NCBI RefSeq assembly: GCF_014384765.1 | Contig: NZ_JACRSP010000004.1 | Location: forward strand, 62,001-126,000 | DNA: 64,000 nt | Reading direction: 5' to 3' | Origin: Feifania hominis | GTDB taxonomy: Bacteria; Bacillota; Clostridia; Oscillospirales; Feifaniaceae | Shown: positions 1-7,800 of the stretch, in pieces | Position numbering within the stretch: the stretch's first letter is position 1 | Layout of the letters: the number at the start of each line of letters is the position of its first letter | Position numbers and translations under genes: made by a program | The notes under the pieces: generated by a model | Told to the model about the DNA's origin: nothing | Database searches by the model: none | The model's input: the letters and a program-made list of their open reading frames with translations, nothing else

Positions 1-555
1 GCCGCCGCGGTCGTCGAGAAACGTGGCGAGCACGCGATTGCCCGCAAGCCTTGTGTGGCGGGGCTTGTAGATGACAGGACTGCCGACGTCAATGCCGAGA
101 GAGAAGACCTCCTCCCGGCTCGAGGCGCCGATGTCCACATACAGCTGCTGATAGCGGTCGACCTTGTACTTCTCTTCGGGCGGCGTCTGGTGGTGCGACT
201 TGAAGGCGATCACGCCGTCGAGATAGCGGCCGGAGCACGTGCCGATGCACACCTCGGTCATGGGCAGCACTTTCTCGGGGATGCCGCCCGCCCGCTCCAG
301 CTTGATAAAGCCGTCCGGGTCAACATACTTGACGAAGAAACCCAGACTGTCCATGTGGGCGAAGACCATGATGACGGGAGCCCCGGGGTCGGTGCCCTCA
401 ATTTTCGCCATGCAGTTGCCGAGGGTGTCGACCTCAGGCTTCAGCCCGCAGGCGGCAAACTCCCGCTTCATGATTTCGCAGACCGGCATTTCAAAGCCGC
501 AGAGACCGGGCGCAAGCACAAGGGTCTCCACAAATCCGCCTATTCTTTCCAGCAT
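1..555 (-). CDS. M42 family metallopeptidase (FrvX/endoglucanase-like), partial at left edge
   Basis: Codes for the N-terminal ~185 residues of a dinuclear zinc aminopeptidase of the M42 family; the rest lies outside the window. The motif AHMDSLGFFV carries the His and Asp zinc ligands of the family's 'H-x-D' block, and LDDRGG close to the window edge matches the second metal-site Asp. These enzymes are cytoplasmic, cut N-terminal residues from short peptides, and are often annotated as glucanases by mistake. The ATG at 555 has AGGGGG upstream and overlaps the end of the DeoR gene by 16 bases, so it is translationally coupled as the last visible gene of the sugar ABC operon. A peptidase in a sugar operon is unusual; it may act on a glycopeptide or amino-sugar conjugate (inference). 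The family call is firm and the substrate is unknown. Confidence 0.85.
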   Translation of the reverse strand, partial: MLERIGGFVETLVLAPGLCGFEMPVCEIMKREFAACGLKPEVDTLGNCMAKIEGTDPGAPVIMVFAHMDSLGFFVKYVDPDGFIKLERAGGIPEKVLPMTEVCIGTCSGRYLDGVIAFKSHHQTPPEEKYKVDRYQQLYVDIGASSREEVFSLGIDVGSPVIYKPRHTRLAGNRVLATFLDDRGG

Positions 556-1355
556 ATGTTCGTACCCCCTCTGTCTGAGAGCTCTGCGCCGTTTGAGGTC
601 ATCACACGAACGCCGATGCGCTCAAACGCCTCGCAGTTGGATTTTGTTATTTTGTCGGTGACCAGTATGTCGATGGCGTCGGTGTCGCAGACGTGAACAA
701 ACACCTCTCTGTTGTGCTTGGTGCTGTCGGCCACGGCGATCACCTGCTCTGCGGCCTCGATCATGGCCCGTTTGATCTCGGCCTCGATCAGGGTGCGGTT
801 GGACATGCCCTTGATCGGGTCGAGCGCATCGCAGCCGAGAAACAGCTTGTTGACATGAAAGCGCCTGAGAAAACTGAGCGTCTCCACGCCGCATTGCGTG
901 TATGTGTTCGGTTCGACTGTCCCACCGGTGATGATCAGCGTGATGTCGCCGTGATTGACCGACGCCAGAAAGGCGCCGATCTGCAGATCCGTCGTGATAA
1001 CGGTGATGCGTTTGTGGCGCAGGTGCTTTGCCACCTCGAGCGCAGTCGAGCCGGAGTCGAGGATGACAATGTCGTTCTCCTCCACAAGGCCCGCCGCCAG
1101 CTGGCCGATCGAACGCTTGGCGGCGGTGTTCTGCCGCGCCTTGTTTTTGGACGGAATCTCGAGGTTGTACCGGTCGGTAATGGCGATCGCGCCGCCGTGC
1201 ATCTTGACGACAAGCCCGTTGTTGTCAAGCTCTGTGATGTCGGAGCGGATGGTCACCACAGAGGTCTTGAAGATCTTTGCCAGCTCTTTTACTGTGACTC
1301 GTTTGTGAATGTTGATGTATTGCAAAATCCTTTCCTGACGTTCCTGTCGAAACAT
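540..1355 (-). CDS. DeoR/GlpR-family transcriptional regulator
   Basis: A 271-residue DeoR-family repressor. The N-terminal winged helix (residues ~1-60) carries RQERILQYINIHKRVTVKEL and the family block VTIRSDITELDNNGLV followed by HGGAI. The C-terminal half is the sugar-phosphate sensing DeoRC domain with DSGSTALEVA and the LFLGCDAL block. DeoR proteins usually bind a phosphorylated sugar and repress their own operon. I place the start at the ATG at 1355 because GAGGTG lies six bases upstream; an in-frame GTG at 1364 lies inside that ribosome binding site. It starts 11 bases after the permease stop and overlaps the peptidase start, so it is probably co-transcribed with the transporter and a likely local regulator. 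Confidence 0.92.
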   Translation of the reverse strand: MFRQERQERILQYINIHKRVTVKELAKIFKTSVVTIRSDITELDNNGLVVKMHGGAIAITDRYNLEIPSKNKARQNTAAKRSIGQLAAGLVEENDIVILDSGSTALEVAKHLRHKRITVITTDLQIGAFLASVNHGDITLIITGGTVEPNTYTQCGVETLSFLRRFHVNKLFLGCDALDPIKGMSNRTLIEAEIKRAMIEAAEQVIAVADSTKHNREVFVHVCDTDAIDILVTDKITKSNCEAFERIGVRVMTSNGAELSDRGGTNICWKE

Positions 1356-1365
1356 GTGAGCCACC

Positions 1366-2397
1366 TCAGGACTTTTGGCCGACGCGCGCCTTTGCGACTG
1401 CCTGAATGCTCTTTCTGCGCCGCAGCTCCTGGCTGATGAAGTTGAAGCTCAAAACGGCGATGAGGAGAATGCCCCATGCGAATTCCTTGAAATAGCCGCC
1501 CAGGCGCAGCATGGTGAAGCCGCTTGAGAGAAATTGCAGCGAGAGCATGGACAGGGCCATGCAGGCCATGCGGACGTAGCCGCCGTTCGGGCTGGTCGCC
1601 CCGAGAACCGAGCAGAGGATGGCCTGACCGACGTAGCTCTCGGCGTAGTCCGCCTTGGCTGCGTTTGTGTGCGCGAGAATCTCAATGGCGCACAGAGCGG
1701 AAATCAACCCGCTGTAAACATAGGCGCGAATGCGGATTTTGTTGATGTTGATGCCGGTGTAGTGGCTGGCCTTAAGATTCGAGCCGACAAATTTCAGCTT
1801 GAAGCCAAACGAGGTGCGGTTGATGAGAACCGCCGTCAGCGCAAACACGGCGATCAGCAGCCACAGGGCGTAGGGGATGCCGAGCAGGGTGTGATTGCCG
1901 AAGTAGACCAGCTCGTCGGGCACGCCCGCCATGGCCTTGCCCTGTGTGATGATGATGGCAATGCCCGTGAAGATCGCGGTGGTGGACATGGTCACGAGCA
2001 TGGCGGGGACGTTGAAGTAGGTGACCACAAAGCCGTTGATCCACCCGCAGACGAGACCCACGGCAATGGCGGCAAGACAGCCCAGGAAGATGTAGCCCCA
2101 GGCCGCGCCGCCGGTCAGATTCTTTTCAACGGCCTGGTGCATGACCATCATACCCGTGATGCAGCAGAGGTTGCCGGTGGCGACAATCGAGAGATTGAAC
2201 TGCCCGGTGATGAGAACGACCATGAAGGCGAGCGAATACAGCCCAAGCTCGGGCAGCTGGTAGCCCATGGAGACGAAATTGGCCGTTTTCAAAAACAGAT
2301 TGGGGCGCATCGCCGTCATCGCGGCAAAGATGATGATGGTGACAATCAGCATGCGGACAAAGTCTCTGTCTGCCTTGAAATGCAGCTTATGCTTCAT
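1366..2397 (-). CDS. Sugar ABC transporter permease (RbsC/BPD_transp_2 family), second subunit
   Basis: A 343-residue, very hydrophobic protein of the ribose/xylose-type permease family with about eight to ten predicted membrane segments. The family's loop region is visible as NPGL-like GSNLKASHYTGININKIRIRAYVYSGLISAL. This block is the cytoplasmic coupling helix and following membrane segment that contacts the ATPase. I choose the ATG at 2397 (MKHKLHFKADRDF) because GGAGG sits nine bases upstream and it overlaps the previous permease by 11 bases; an earlier in-frame start would run deeper into that gene. It forms a heterodimeric pore with the permease encoded just upstream. The precise sugar cannot be read from the sequence. 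Confidence 0.93.
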   Translation of the reverse strand: MKHKLHFKADRDFVRMLIVTIIIFAAMTAMRPNLFLKTANFVSMGYQLPELGLYSLAFMVVLITGQFNLSIVATGNLCCITGMMVMHQAVEKNLTGGAAWGYIFLGCLAAIAVGLVCGWINGFVVTYFNVPAMLVTMSTTAIFTGIAIIITQGKAMAGVPDELVYFGNHTLLGIPYALWLLIAVFALTAVLINRTSFGFKLKFVGSNLKASHYTGININKIRIRAYVYSGLISALCAIEILAHTNAAKADYAESYVGQAILCSVLGATSPNGGYVRMACMALSMLSLQFLSSGFTMLRLGGYFKEFAWGILLIAVLSFNFISQELRRRKSIQAVAKARVGQKS

Positions 2398-3415
2398 GTG
2401 GTACAGCCTCCTTTTTGAGAGAGTGCCTGCGGCGCTCGCGGTTCGACATCTGAATGACAAGGCCCACGAACATCAGCACACCGGATGCCAGCTGGATGTA
2501 GAAGGAGGGCACTCCGATCAGAATCATGTTTCCCGAGATATACTCCAGCAGCAGAACGCCGAGCAGCGTGCCGAGCACGCTGCCGCGGGCCTTTGCCGAG
2601 TTTGCCGTTCCCAGGATCACCGCCGCGATGGAGGTCAGCTCCTGCCCGACAAGATCGGAGGGGACCGGGTAGCTGCAGCGCGCCACCACGTCGTGGAGCA
2701 CGCCGCCGAGCCCGCAGAGAATGCCGGCGATCACAAAGACCAGCAGCCGCACGCGGGCAACCCGGATGCCGGCGCGGGAAGCGGCGGCAGGGTCGGCGCC
2801 GACCGCATAGACCTGCCGGCCGAAGTTGGTGTAAGTCATGACAACGTGCATGATCACATACAGCGCCACAACAAAGATCAGCGTGATGTGCAGCTGGGAT
2901 TCCACGCCGCTGCCGTAGGCGGCTGTGTGCAGGTAGGTCGTGCTCAGCTTGGAGATGCTCGCCGGCAGCGTGTAGATGAACTTGGTGCTGATAAAGGCCA
3001 GCATGGCGCCCTTGAGAATCATCTGTGTGCCGAGCGTCGCGATATAGGGCTGCAGCTCCAGCTTGGCAATCAGCGCCCAGTTGAACATCTCCAGCGACAC
3101 GCAGATCACAATGGCGCCGAGGAAGATGAAGACCGCCGGCAGATTCCAGCCGTTGAGCGTGCACAGCAGCATCATGATGTAGGAGCCGAACGCGCCCACC
3201 ATGGCGTAGGACATATCGAACGCCCCCGAGCAGATGACGACCATGATCGCCAGCGCAAAAATGGCGTCGACCGAGGCGGTGCGCACCAGTGCGTAGAAGT
3301 TTGCAAGCGTCAGAATGTCGGGGTTCAGAATCGAGAAAAACAGCGTGGTGACGACAAGCAGCGCCAGAAGCTTGCTCTCATTGGCGCCTCTGATCTTTTT
3401 CCATAGCCGGTTCAT
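2387..3415 (-). CDS. Sugar ABC transporter permease (RbsC/BPD_transp_2 family), first subunit
   Basis: A 342-residue integral membrane protein of the same family as the next gene. It begins MNRLWKKIRGANESKLLALL, where a short basic N-terminus leads into the first membrane segment. The coupling-loop block AVGADPAAASRAGIRVARVR is typical of RbsC-like permeases. Its ATG overlaps the ATPase stop by four bases and its end overlaps the next permease, which is tight translational coupling. Two different permease genes rather than one imply a heterodimer, as in AI-2 (LsrCD) and some pentose or deoxysugar importers, so the transporter need not be a ribose system. Confidence 0.93.
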   Translation of the reverse strand: MNRLWKKIRGANESKLLALLVVTTLFFSILNPDILTLANFYALVRTASVDAIFALAIMVVICSGAFDMSYAMVGAFGSYIMMLLCTLNGWNLPAVFIFLGAIVICVSLEMFNWALIAKLELQPYIATLGTQMILKGAMLAFISTKFIYTLPASISKLSTTYLHTAAYGSGVESQLHITLIFVVALYVIMHVVMTYTNFGRQVYAVGADPAAASRAGIRVARVRLLVFVIAGILCGLGGVLHDVVARCSYPVPSDLVGQELTSIAAVILGTANSAKARGSVLGTLLGVLLLEYISGNMILIGVPSFYIQLASGVLMFVGLVIQMSNRERRRHSLKKEAVPHEA

Positions 3416-4935
3416 GCCAGTCCCTCCTCATCTGCCGCAAGGCTCGCTTCCAGATACTCGAGCGTGGTGTCGCCAATATCGGTCTGATAGGCGATTCTGC
3501 CGTTTCGCATGACAAGCACGCGATTGCAAAGCTGCATGATCTCGTAGATGTCGTCCGAGATGACGACGACGCCGATTCCCTGTTCGCGGGCAAGGCCGCG
3601 CACGATCTCGTGGATGTCGCTTTTGGCGCCGACGTCGACGCCGACGGTGGGACAGTTGAGAATCAGAATTTTCGGGTTGGAGGCCAGCCACTTGATCAAA
3701 ACGATCTTCTGCTGGTTGCCGCCGGAGAGGGACTTGACCGGGTTGCCGGGACGCATTCCGCTCACCGTCATGGAGGAGAGACCCTTTTTCACCTGGGCGG
3801 AAAGCGCCTTTCGGTTGAGCAGTCCGAGCCGGTTGGCAAACGAGCCGATCACGCGCGAGACCGAGTTGTCCGCAATGCTCTGCTCCAGGTGGAGCCCCTC
3901 TGAGAGGCGGTCTTCCGGCACATAGGCGATCTCGTGTTTCAGAGCGTCTTCGACTCTTTTGAAGATGCCGACGTCGGTGCCGTTGATGAGAACGGTGCCG
4001 CTGTCGGCGGGCCTGAGCCCGAACAGAGACTCTGCAAGCTCGCTGCGCCCGCAGCCGAGAAGCCCGGTGATGCCGACAATTTCACCGGGCAGAAGCGAGA
4101 AGTTGATGTCCTCAAACGCGCCGCCGAGCGTGTAGTTTTTTACCTCGATCAGCGGCGTCTGCGAGGTGGCGCTGAAGTCGTAGACGGCACTGCTGAACTG
4201 TTTGCCGGTCATGTAGTAGATGACCTCTTCCTTGCTGAGCTTTTTGTCGGTGGTCTTGCCGTCGTAGACGTTTTTGCCGTTGCGCATGATGGTGATGCTG
4301 TCGCAGATCTCCAGCACCTCCTCGAGTTTGTGGCTGACAAACACAACGGCCACGCCCTGCGCCTTGAGCTGTTTGACGATTTCAAAGAGCGACTCAACCT
4401 CTTTGGTCGTGAGAGCCGTCGTCGGCTCGTCCATGACGAGCAGATTGCAGTCCTGCGCGAGAGCGCGGCAGATGGCGACCATCTGCTTCTGCGCGACGTT
4501 CAGACCGGACACATACTCGTCGGGGTCCATGGTGATGTGGATTCGCTCGAGCACCTCGAGCGCTCTGCGGCGGATTGCCCTGCGGTCGATGAGCACTTTT
4601 TTGGACGCGACCGTGGAGTACATCATGATGTTCTCCGCGATGGTCATGTTGTCAAAGAGCGAAAAGTCCTGATAAATGACCTGAATGCCCTCGGCGATCG
4701 AGCCGGCAGGGGTGATGTGGCGGTACTCTTTTCCGTTGATGCTGAGTGTGCCCTCGTCGAATGGATACACGCCGGAGATGACCTTGATCATGGTGGATTT
4801 CCCGCAGCCGTTTTCGCCGACCAGGCAGCGAACCTCCCCCTCGTCGATGGAAAAGTTCATTCCGTCCATCGCAACGACGCCGAAGAAGGACTTATACATG
4901 TTTTTGATCGTTACAATATTCTTCAAATCATCCAC
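3412..4935 (-). CDS. Sugar ABC transporter ATP-binding protein (RbsA/MglA type, two nucleotide-binding domains)
   Basis: A 507-residue tandem ABC ATPase that powers the permease pair. Domain one is intact: Walker A GENGCGKST near residue 40, signature region LNVAQKQMV and Walker B LLVMDEPTTAL. Domain two (from ~residue 260) is degenerate. Its P-loop reads GLLGCGRSE without the usual GK(S/T), which is normal for RbsA, but its Walker B reads ILILNCPTVGVDVG. There Asn and Cys replace the Asp and catalytic Glu, which is not normal. The LSGGNQQK signature of domain two is kept, so the composite site that uses domain-one Walker motifs could still work. The ATG at 4935 follows the binding-protein gene by 92 bases containing a strong hairpin. 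Confidence 0.94.
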   Translation of the reverse strand: MDDLKNIVTIKNMYKSFFGVVAMDGMNFSIDEGEVRCLVGENGCGKSTMIKVISGVYPFDEGTLSINGKEYRHITPAGSIAEGIQVIYQDFSLFDNMTIAENIMMYSTVASKKVLIDRRAIRRRALEVLERIHITMDPDEYVSGLNVAQKQMVAICRALAQDCNLLVMDEPTTALTTKEVESLFEIVKQLKAQGVAVVFVSHKLEEVLEICDSITIMRNGKNVYDGKTTDKKLSKEEVIYYMTGKQFSSAVYDFSATSQTPLIEVKNYTLGGAFEDINFSLLPGEIVGITGLLGCGRSELAESLFGLRPADSGTVLINGTDVGIFKRVEDALKHEIAYVPEDRLSEGLHLEQSIADNSVSRVIGSFANRLGLLNRKALSAQVKKGLSSMTVSGMRPGNPVKSLSGGNQQKIVLIKWLASNPKILILNCPTVGVDVGAKSDIHEIVRGLAREQGIGVVVISDDIYEIMQLCNRVLVMRNGRIAYQTDIGDTTLEYLEASLAADEEGLA

Positions 4936-4962
4936 CGTCCCTGAAAGATTTCTCAGAGAAAA

Positions 4963-4992
4963 GCGGGGAATGCGACAAAGCGCATTCCCCGC
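4963..4992 (-). terminator. Intercistronic hairpin between binding protein and ATPase genes
   Basis: A perfect 12-bp inverted repeat (GCGGGGAATGCG and its complement, loop of six) lies in the 92-base gap after the binding-protein stop. On the minus strand it is followed only by TTTTCTCT, a short and broken U tract. It is therefore more likely a partial terminator or a 3'-end stabiliser that keeps binding-protein mRNA in excess over the membrane subunits than a full stop. Confidence 0.75.
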
Positions 4993-5027
4993 CTGTCACT
5001 CTGTTGCCGGGTTGTGCCGGAGTGAAG

Positions 5028-6068
5028 CTAGAAGTTGTAGTCGTCCATGTTCTCCAGCGTGCAGTCGAACCAGGCGGAGCCGTAGAGAATGTTGCCCTTC
5101 AGCGTGCAATCCTCAAAGCCGGGAACGCCCAGATCGACGCCGTCGGCAATCTCGGCGCCCTCTTTGACCATGACGCCCAGCGCACACATGGCTTCGCCGG
5201 CGATCGCGGGATCCCAGGCGGTGAACACCTTGATGGTTCCGTTCTCGAGATACTGCTTGCACACGGAGAGCAGGCAGGTTCCGGTGACGGCGATCTTGCC
5301 GGCCTTTCCAGCCTCCTCGACGGCCATCGCGATGCCGGGAGGATCAACCATGTCGCAGCCGATGAAGCCCTTGACCTCGGGATAGGCGGCGATGACCTCC
5401 TTGGCGATGACATACGACCCCTCGCCTGAGCCGCCGCCCGCGGCGGACTCGACGGGATCACAGACCTGGTACATGTTCGGATAGGCCTCCTCCTGGCGCT
5501 TGACGGCGCCGGCGACCCACTGCTGGTGGGAGGTCATGGTGAAGGAGCCCATCATCAGGCAGTAGCCGCCCTCTTCGCCCATCTGCTCGGCGAGAAGATC
5601 CATCATGTGAGCGCCGTACTCCTCGTTGACGAAGGCCTCGATGTCATAGTCGACATTTTTCATGTTTTCGGCCTCGTGGGAGATGACCACGATGCCCGCT
5701 TCACGGGCCTTGGCCAGCGTGGTCTCACAGGCGTCCGGATCGGAGGGGATTACGTTGATGATGTCGACGCCGGAGGAGATGCAGTCCTCGATGGTGGCAA
5801 TCTGAACGGCGGTGTCGTCGTTGCCGGCGGGACCGGCCTGATACACCTCATGCCCGGTCGCATCCATAAACTTTTTGTTGCCGACCTGCATGCGGTCCCA
5901 CCACTCAATGCCGATGCACTTCGGCGTGTTGGCGATGACATATTTGGAGGTTGTGGTGCCGGATCCGGGTCCGTCGTCAGGGTTGACAGGTTCCTTGTCG
6001 CCTCCGCAGGCAGCGAGCAGGCCGACAAGCATTACAATTGCCAGAAGCAGCGCTATTTTTCTCTTCAT
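5028..6068 (-). CDS. Sugar ABC transporter substrate-binding lipoprotein (type 1 periplasmic binding protein)
   Basis: A 346-residue binding protein, first gene of the operon. The N-terminus has a lipoprotein signal peptide ending in LLAAC with the lipidated Cys at residue 21, followed by a short acidic and Gly/Ser/Thr linker. The mature part has the PBP1/RbsB fold: IANTPKCIGIEWWDRMQ, then DCISSGVDIINVIPSDPDA, a block typical of sugar-binding proteins. It should sit on the outer face of the membrane and deliver ligand to the two permeases. The ATG at 6068 is preceded by GGAGG at 11 bases; a longer reading frame upstream lacks a signal peptide start and is rejected. The ligand is not readable. 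Aromatic residues early in the mature chain fit a sugar. Confidence 0.92.
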   Translation of the reverse strand: MKRKIALLLAIVMLVGLLAACGGDKEPVNPDDGPGSGTTTSKYVIANTPKCIGIEWWDRMQVGNKKFMDATGHEVYQAGPAGNDDTAVQIATIEDCISSGVDIINVIPSDPDACETTLAKAREAGIVVISHEAENMKNVDYDIEAFVNEEYGAHMMDLLAEQMGEEGGYCLMMGSFTMTSHQQWVAGAVKRQEEAYPNMYQVCDPVESAAGGGSGEGSYVIAKEVIAAYPEVKGFIGCDMVDPPGIAMAVEEAGKAGKIAVTGTCLLSVCKQYLENGTIKVFTAWDPAIAGEAMCALGVMVKEGAEIADGVDLGVPGFEDCTLKGNILYGSAWFDCTLENMDDYNF

Positions 6069-6123
6069 CTTTTCCCAAGCCTCCTGAATCAAATTTGTAC
6101 GGAAGTGCTTTCCGTTGGTAATG

Positions 6124-6152
6124 ATTATGATTGCTGCCGGATATTGATGCAA
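6124..6152 (-). promoter_or_regulatory. Candidate sigma-A promoter of the sugar ABC operon
   Basis: On the minus strand, TTGCAT at 6152-6147 and CATAAT at 6129-6124 are separated by 17 bases. Start would be near 6117, giving a leader of about 50 bases before the binding-protein gene. Position and spacing are right; both hexamers have mismatches to consensus. Confidence 0.55.
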
Positions 6153-6494
6153 ACGGGCTTTCTTATTGTTTTCGCCCGGTTACAAGTGCCTTTTGAGGAA
6201 AAATTTATATAGTAATGACAATTTTTGATTGCTACATCTGGACAATTTAACGAAAGAGATCGCGCTGGGAAACAGATATCCCAGCCAGGCTTTGTACGAT
6301 CTATCAAAAAAACCACGACCTTTTTGGAGAAAATGTAAATTCAATAAATTTACTTTTTCAGAAATATTTGGTTTAAATTGCCGATAAAAGAAAGTAAAAG
6401 AAAGGAAAAGGACTAAAATGGGAGAGATAAAACAGAGCACTCGCTTTTCAAAGCGGCCGAATCCTCCTCATTCGTTTTCCGAAAGAAACCAAAG
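6153..6494. other. AT-rich non-coding spacer upstream of the sugar ABC operon
   Basis: About 340 bases without a credible gene. Base composition drops sharply compared with the coding DNA on either side, with runs such as AAAGAAAGTAAAAG around 6380-6405. Nested inverted repeats are visible: GCTGGGA/TCCCAGC at 6264-6270 and 6279-6285, enclosed by AGATCG/CGATCT at 6257-6262 and 6297-6302. Short frames here have no ribosome binding site and no family resemblance. Confidence 0.6.
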
Positions 6495-6532
6495 CACAAA
6501 AAAAGAAACAGACCCTGCAGTGCAGAGTCTGT
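6495..6532 (-). terminator. Second rho-independent terminator downstream of the tRNA
   Basis: A 12-bp hairpin with one mismatch (left arm 6508-6519, right arm 6521-6532, around a single base) is followed on the minus strand by TTTCTTTTTTT. It lies about 60 bases beyond the tRNA terminator, so it could be a back-up, or the end of a transcript I cannot identify between 6533 and 6591. That interval also holds the 7-bp palindrome GTCCGGC/GCCGGAC at 6571-6588. Confidence 0.6.
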
Positions 6533-6591
6533 CAGAGCTGTGCCGTTGAAATGTCAAAAGCTCCCTGGTCGTCCGGCCGGAGCCGGACGCG

Positions 6592-6633
6592 AAAAAAAGC
6601 CCGTCTCATTTGAAAAAATGAGACGGGCTTTTT
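6592..6633 (-). terminator. Rho-independent terminator of tRNA-Val
   Basis: A perfect 18-bp stem (6594-6611 with 6616-6633) closed by a GAAA tetraloop, ending in a run of Us on the minus strand. It begins two bases after the encoded CCA of the tRNA, so the gene is a single-unit transcript. Confidence 0.93.
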
Positions 6634-6634
6634 C

Positions 6635-6710
6635 TGGTGGACAATACAGGACTCGAACCTGTGACCACCCGCACGTCAAGCGGGTGCTCTACCAGCTGAG
6701 CTAATTGTCC
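6635..6710 (-). tRNA. tRNA-Val (anticodon GAC)
   Basis: A 76-base tRNA on the minus strand with acceptor stem GGACAAT/ATTGTCC, D-arm TAGCTCAGCTGGTAGAGC, anticodon stem ACCCGC/GCGGGT with loop TTGACGT (anticodon GAC at 6677-6675), T-arm with GGTTCGAGTCC, and an encoded 3' CCA. All four arms fold without mismatches. GAC reads the valine codons GUC and GUU. Confidence 0.97.
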
Positions 6711-6730
6711 GTAACATGGAGTGCTTGTCT

Positions 6731-6759
6731 ATTATACAAAAACGCCGGTTAAATTGCAA
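6731..6759 (-). promoter_or_regulatory. Promoter of tRNA-Val
   Basis: On the minus strand, TTGCAA at 6759-6754 and a consensus TATAAT at 6736-6731 are 17 bases apart. The predicted start is close to the tRNA 5' end, as expected for a tRNA gene. Confidence 0.8.
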
Positions 6760-6781
6760 GGCCTTTTTGAAAAAAGTTTCC

Positions 6782-7696
6782 TCAAAACCATCGGTGTTTT
6801 TTAAAGTAAAAGACCAGCCCGCCGATGATGGCAAGGCTTACTGCAATGAACACAGGGTAGGCGTAGCGGTAGCTGTACTCAGGCATCTGAAAGTTCATGC
6901 CATACCAGCCAACGAGCAGTGTCAATGGCAGAAAAATCGCAGTGATGACTGTGAATAATTTCATAATGGCATTGAGACTCAGGTCGGCCTGTGCCTGATA
7001 GGCTTCACGCAGTTGGGTGATGTAGTCGCGCAGATTGAGTACACTGTGGTAGAGCCGGTCAGTTTTACCGGCGAGAAGATGGAAGCGTTGAAGCGACCGC
7101 TCGGTAAACAGGTCGTTTTCGTTGGCCTCAATGCCGGCGAACAGGTCGAGAAGTTGTTCAAAATAACGTTTGAGTGCGAGCTGCTTCTGGCGAAGTACGG
7201 CAATGGCATTCAAATAACTTTTCCGCTCGCGACCGCTTGTTACAGTTTCCTCGAGAGCAGCGATGCCCTCCTCAATGTGGCTGAGATAGTCGTAATGCAC
7301 CTCGGCCTGTGTTTCAAAGTAATCGCACAGTAGTTTGGAAAAGCTGATGTCCGGTTCGCCATCAGTGGCAATCCGATCAATAATCTGGGTAATCTGCTGA
7401 GTATTCTGCACAACAAAGAGGAGTGTTCGTTCGCTGAGAAAAATGCGCAGCAGACTGTCCTGAGTCTGTGTGCTGTTGTGAAAGCGGGGCACGAAGAGGA
7501 TGTCAAGATGCTCGTGACTCTCGAGCCCCGCCGTACGCACATGCATCGCATGCTCAACAGAACTCTCAGACAGCTCAAAGAAAGGGCAGCTATCATGGGC
7601 CTGTGCCGGCGTGAGAACGCCGATGAGACCGCTGCGGGGAAGAGGATCGTCAACTGACAGCCGCAGTATTTTGCCATTGGAGAGATGGTAGTACAT
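6782..7696 (-). CDS. CorA-like divalent cation (magnesium/cobalt) channel
   Basis: A 304-residue member of the CorA metal ion transporter family, close to the usual length. The large N-terminal cytoplasmic domain is followed by long helices (residues ~150-240) and two C-terminal membrane segments. The first membrane segment ends in the signature YGMNFQMPE, whose GMN triplet forms the selectivity filter of the pentameric pore. The chain ends in a basic tail, KKHRWF, also typical. The gene stands alone with its own promoter and the tRNA promoter lies just downstream of it, so it is not part of a larger operon. Family assignment is firm; Mg2+ is the most likely ion but is not proven by sequence. 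Confidence 0.93.
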   Translation of the reverse strand: MYYHLSNGKILRLSVDDPLPRSGLIGVLTPAQAHDSCPFFELSESSVEHAMHVRTAGLESHEHLDILFVPRFHNSTQTQDSLLRIFLSERTLLFVVQNTQQITQIIDRIATDGEPDISFSKLLCDYFETQAEVHYDYLSHIEEGIAALEETVTSGRERKSYLNAIAVLRQKQLALKRYFEQLLDLFAGIEANENDLFTERSLQRFHLLAGKTDRLYHSVLNLRDYITQLREAYQAQADLSLNAIMKLFTVITAIFLPLTLLVGWYGMNFQMPEYSYRYAYPVFIAVSLAIIGGLVFYFKKHRWF

Positions 7697-7725
7697 AGAA
7701 AACCTCCCGTGGAAAGATCACCGAC

Positions 7726-7754
7726 AGTATATCACCGCAGGACGACACATACAA
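7726..7754 (-). promoter_or_regulatory. Promoter of the CorA-like gene
   Basis: TTGTAT (7754-7749) and TATACT (7731-7726) on the minus strand, 17 bases apart, place the start about 20 bases before the coding region, which has CGGGAGG as ribosome binding site. Confidence 0.7.
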
Positions 7755-7786
7755 GCACCCCGGGACTTTGTCCCGGGGTGCTTGTA
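7750..7786. terminator. Strong hairpin next to the IS relic
   Basis: A perfect stem of at least 16 bp (7751-7766 with 7770-7785, loop TTT) lies between the CorA promoter and the IS481-like element. Neither side has a clean U tract. It overlaps the CorA -35 box, so it may be the remains of an upstream gene's terminator cut off by the insertion. Confidence 0.55.
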
Positions 7787-7800
7787 TAGGAGTACAATAT

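Noticed and set aside
6180..6440. Small hydrophobic protein on the minus strand in the AT-rich spacer
   Set aside because: The sequence is low in complexity and AT-driven, with no ribosome binding site and a promoter for the ABC operon just downstream.
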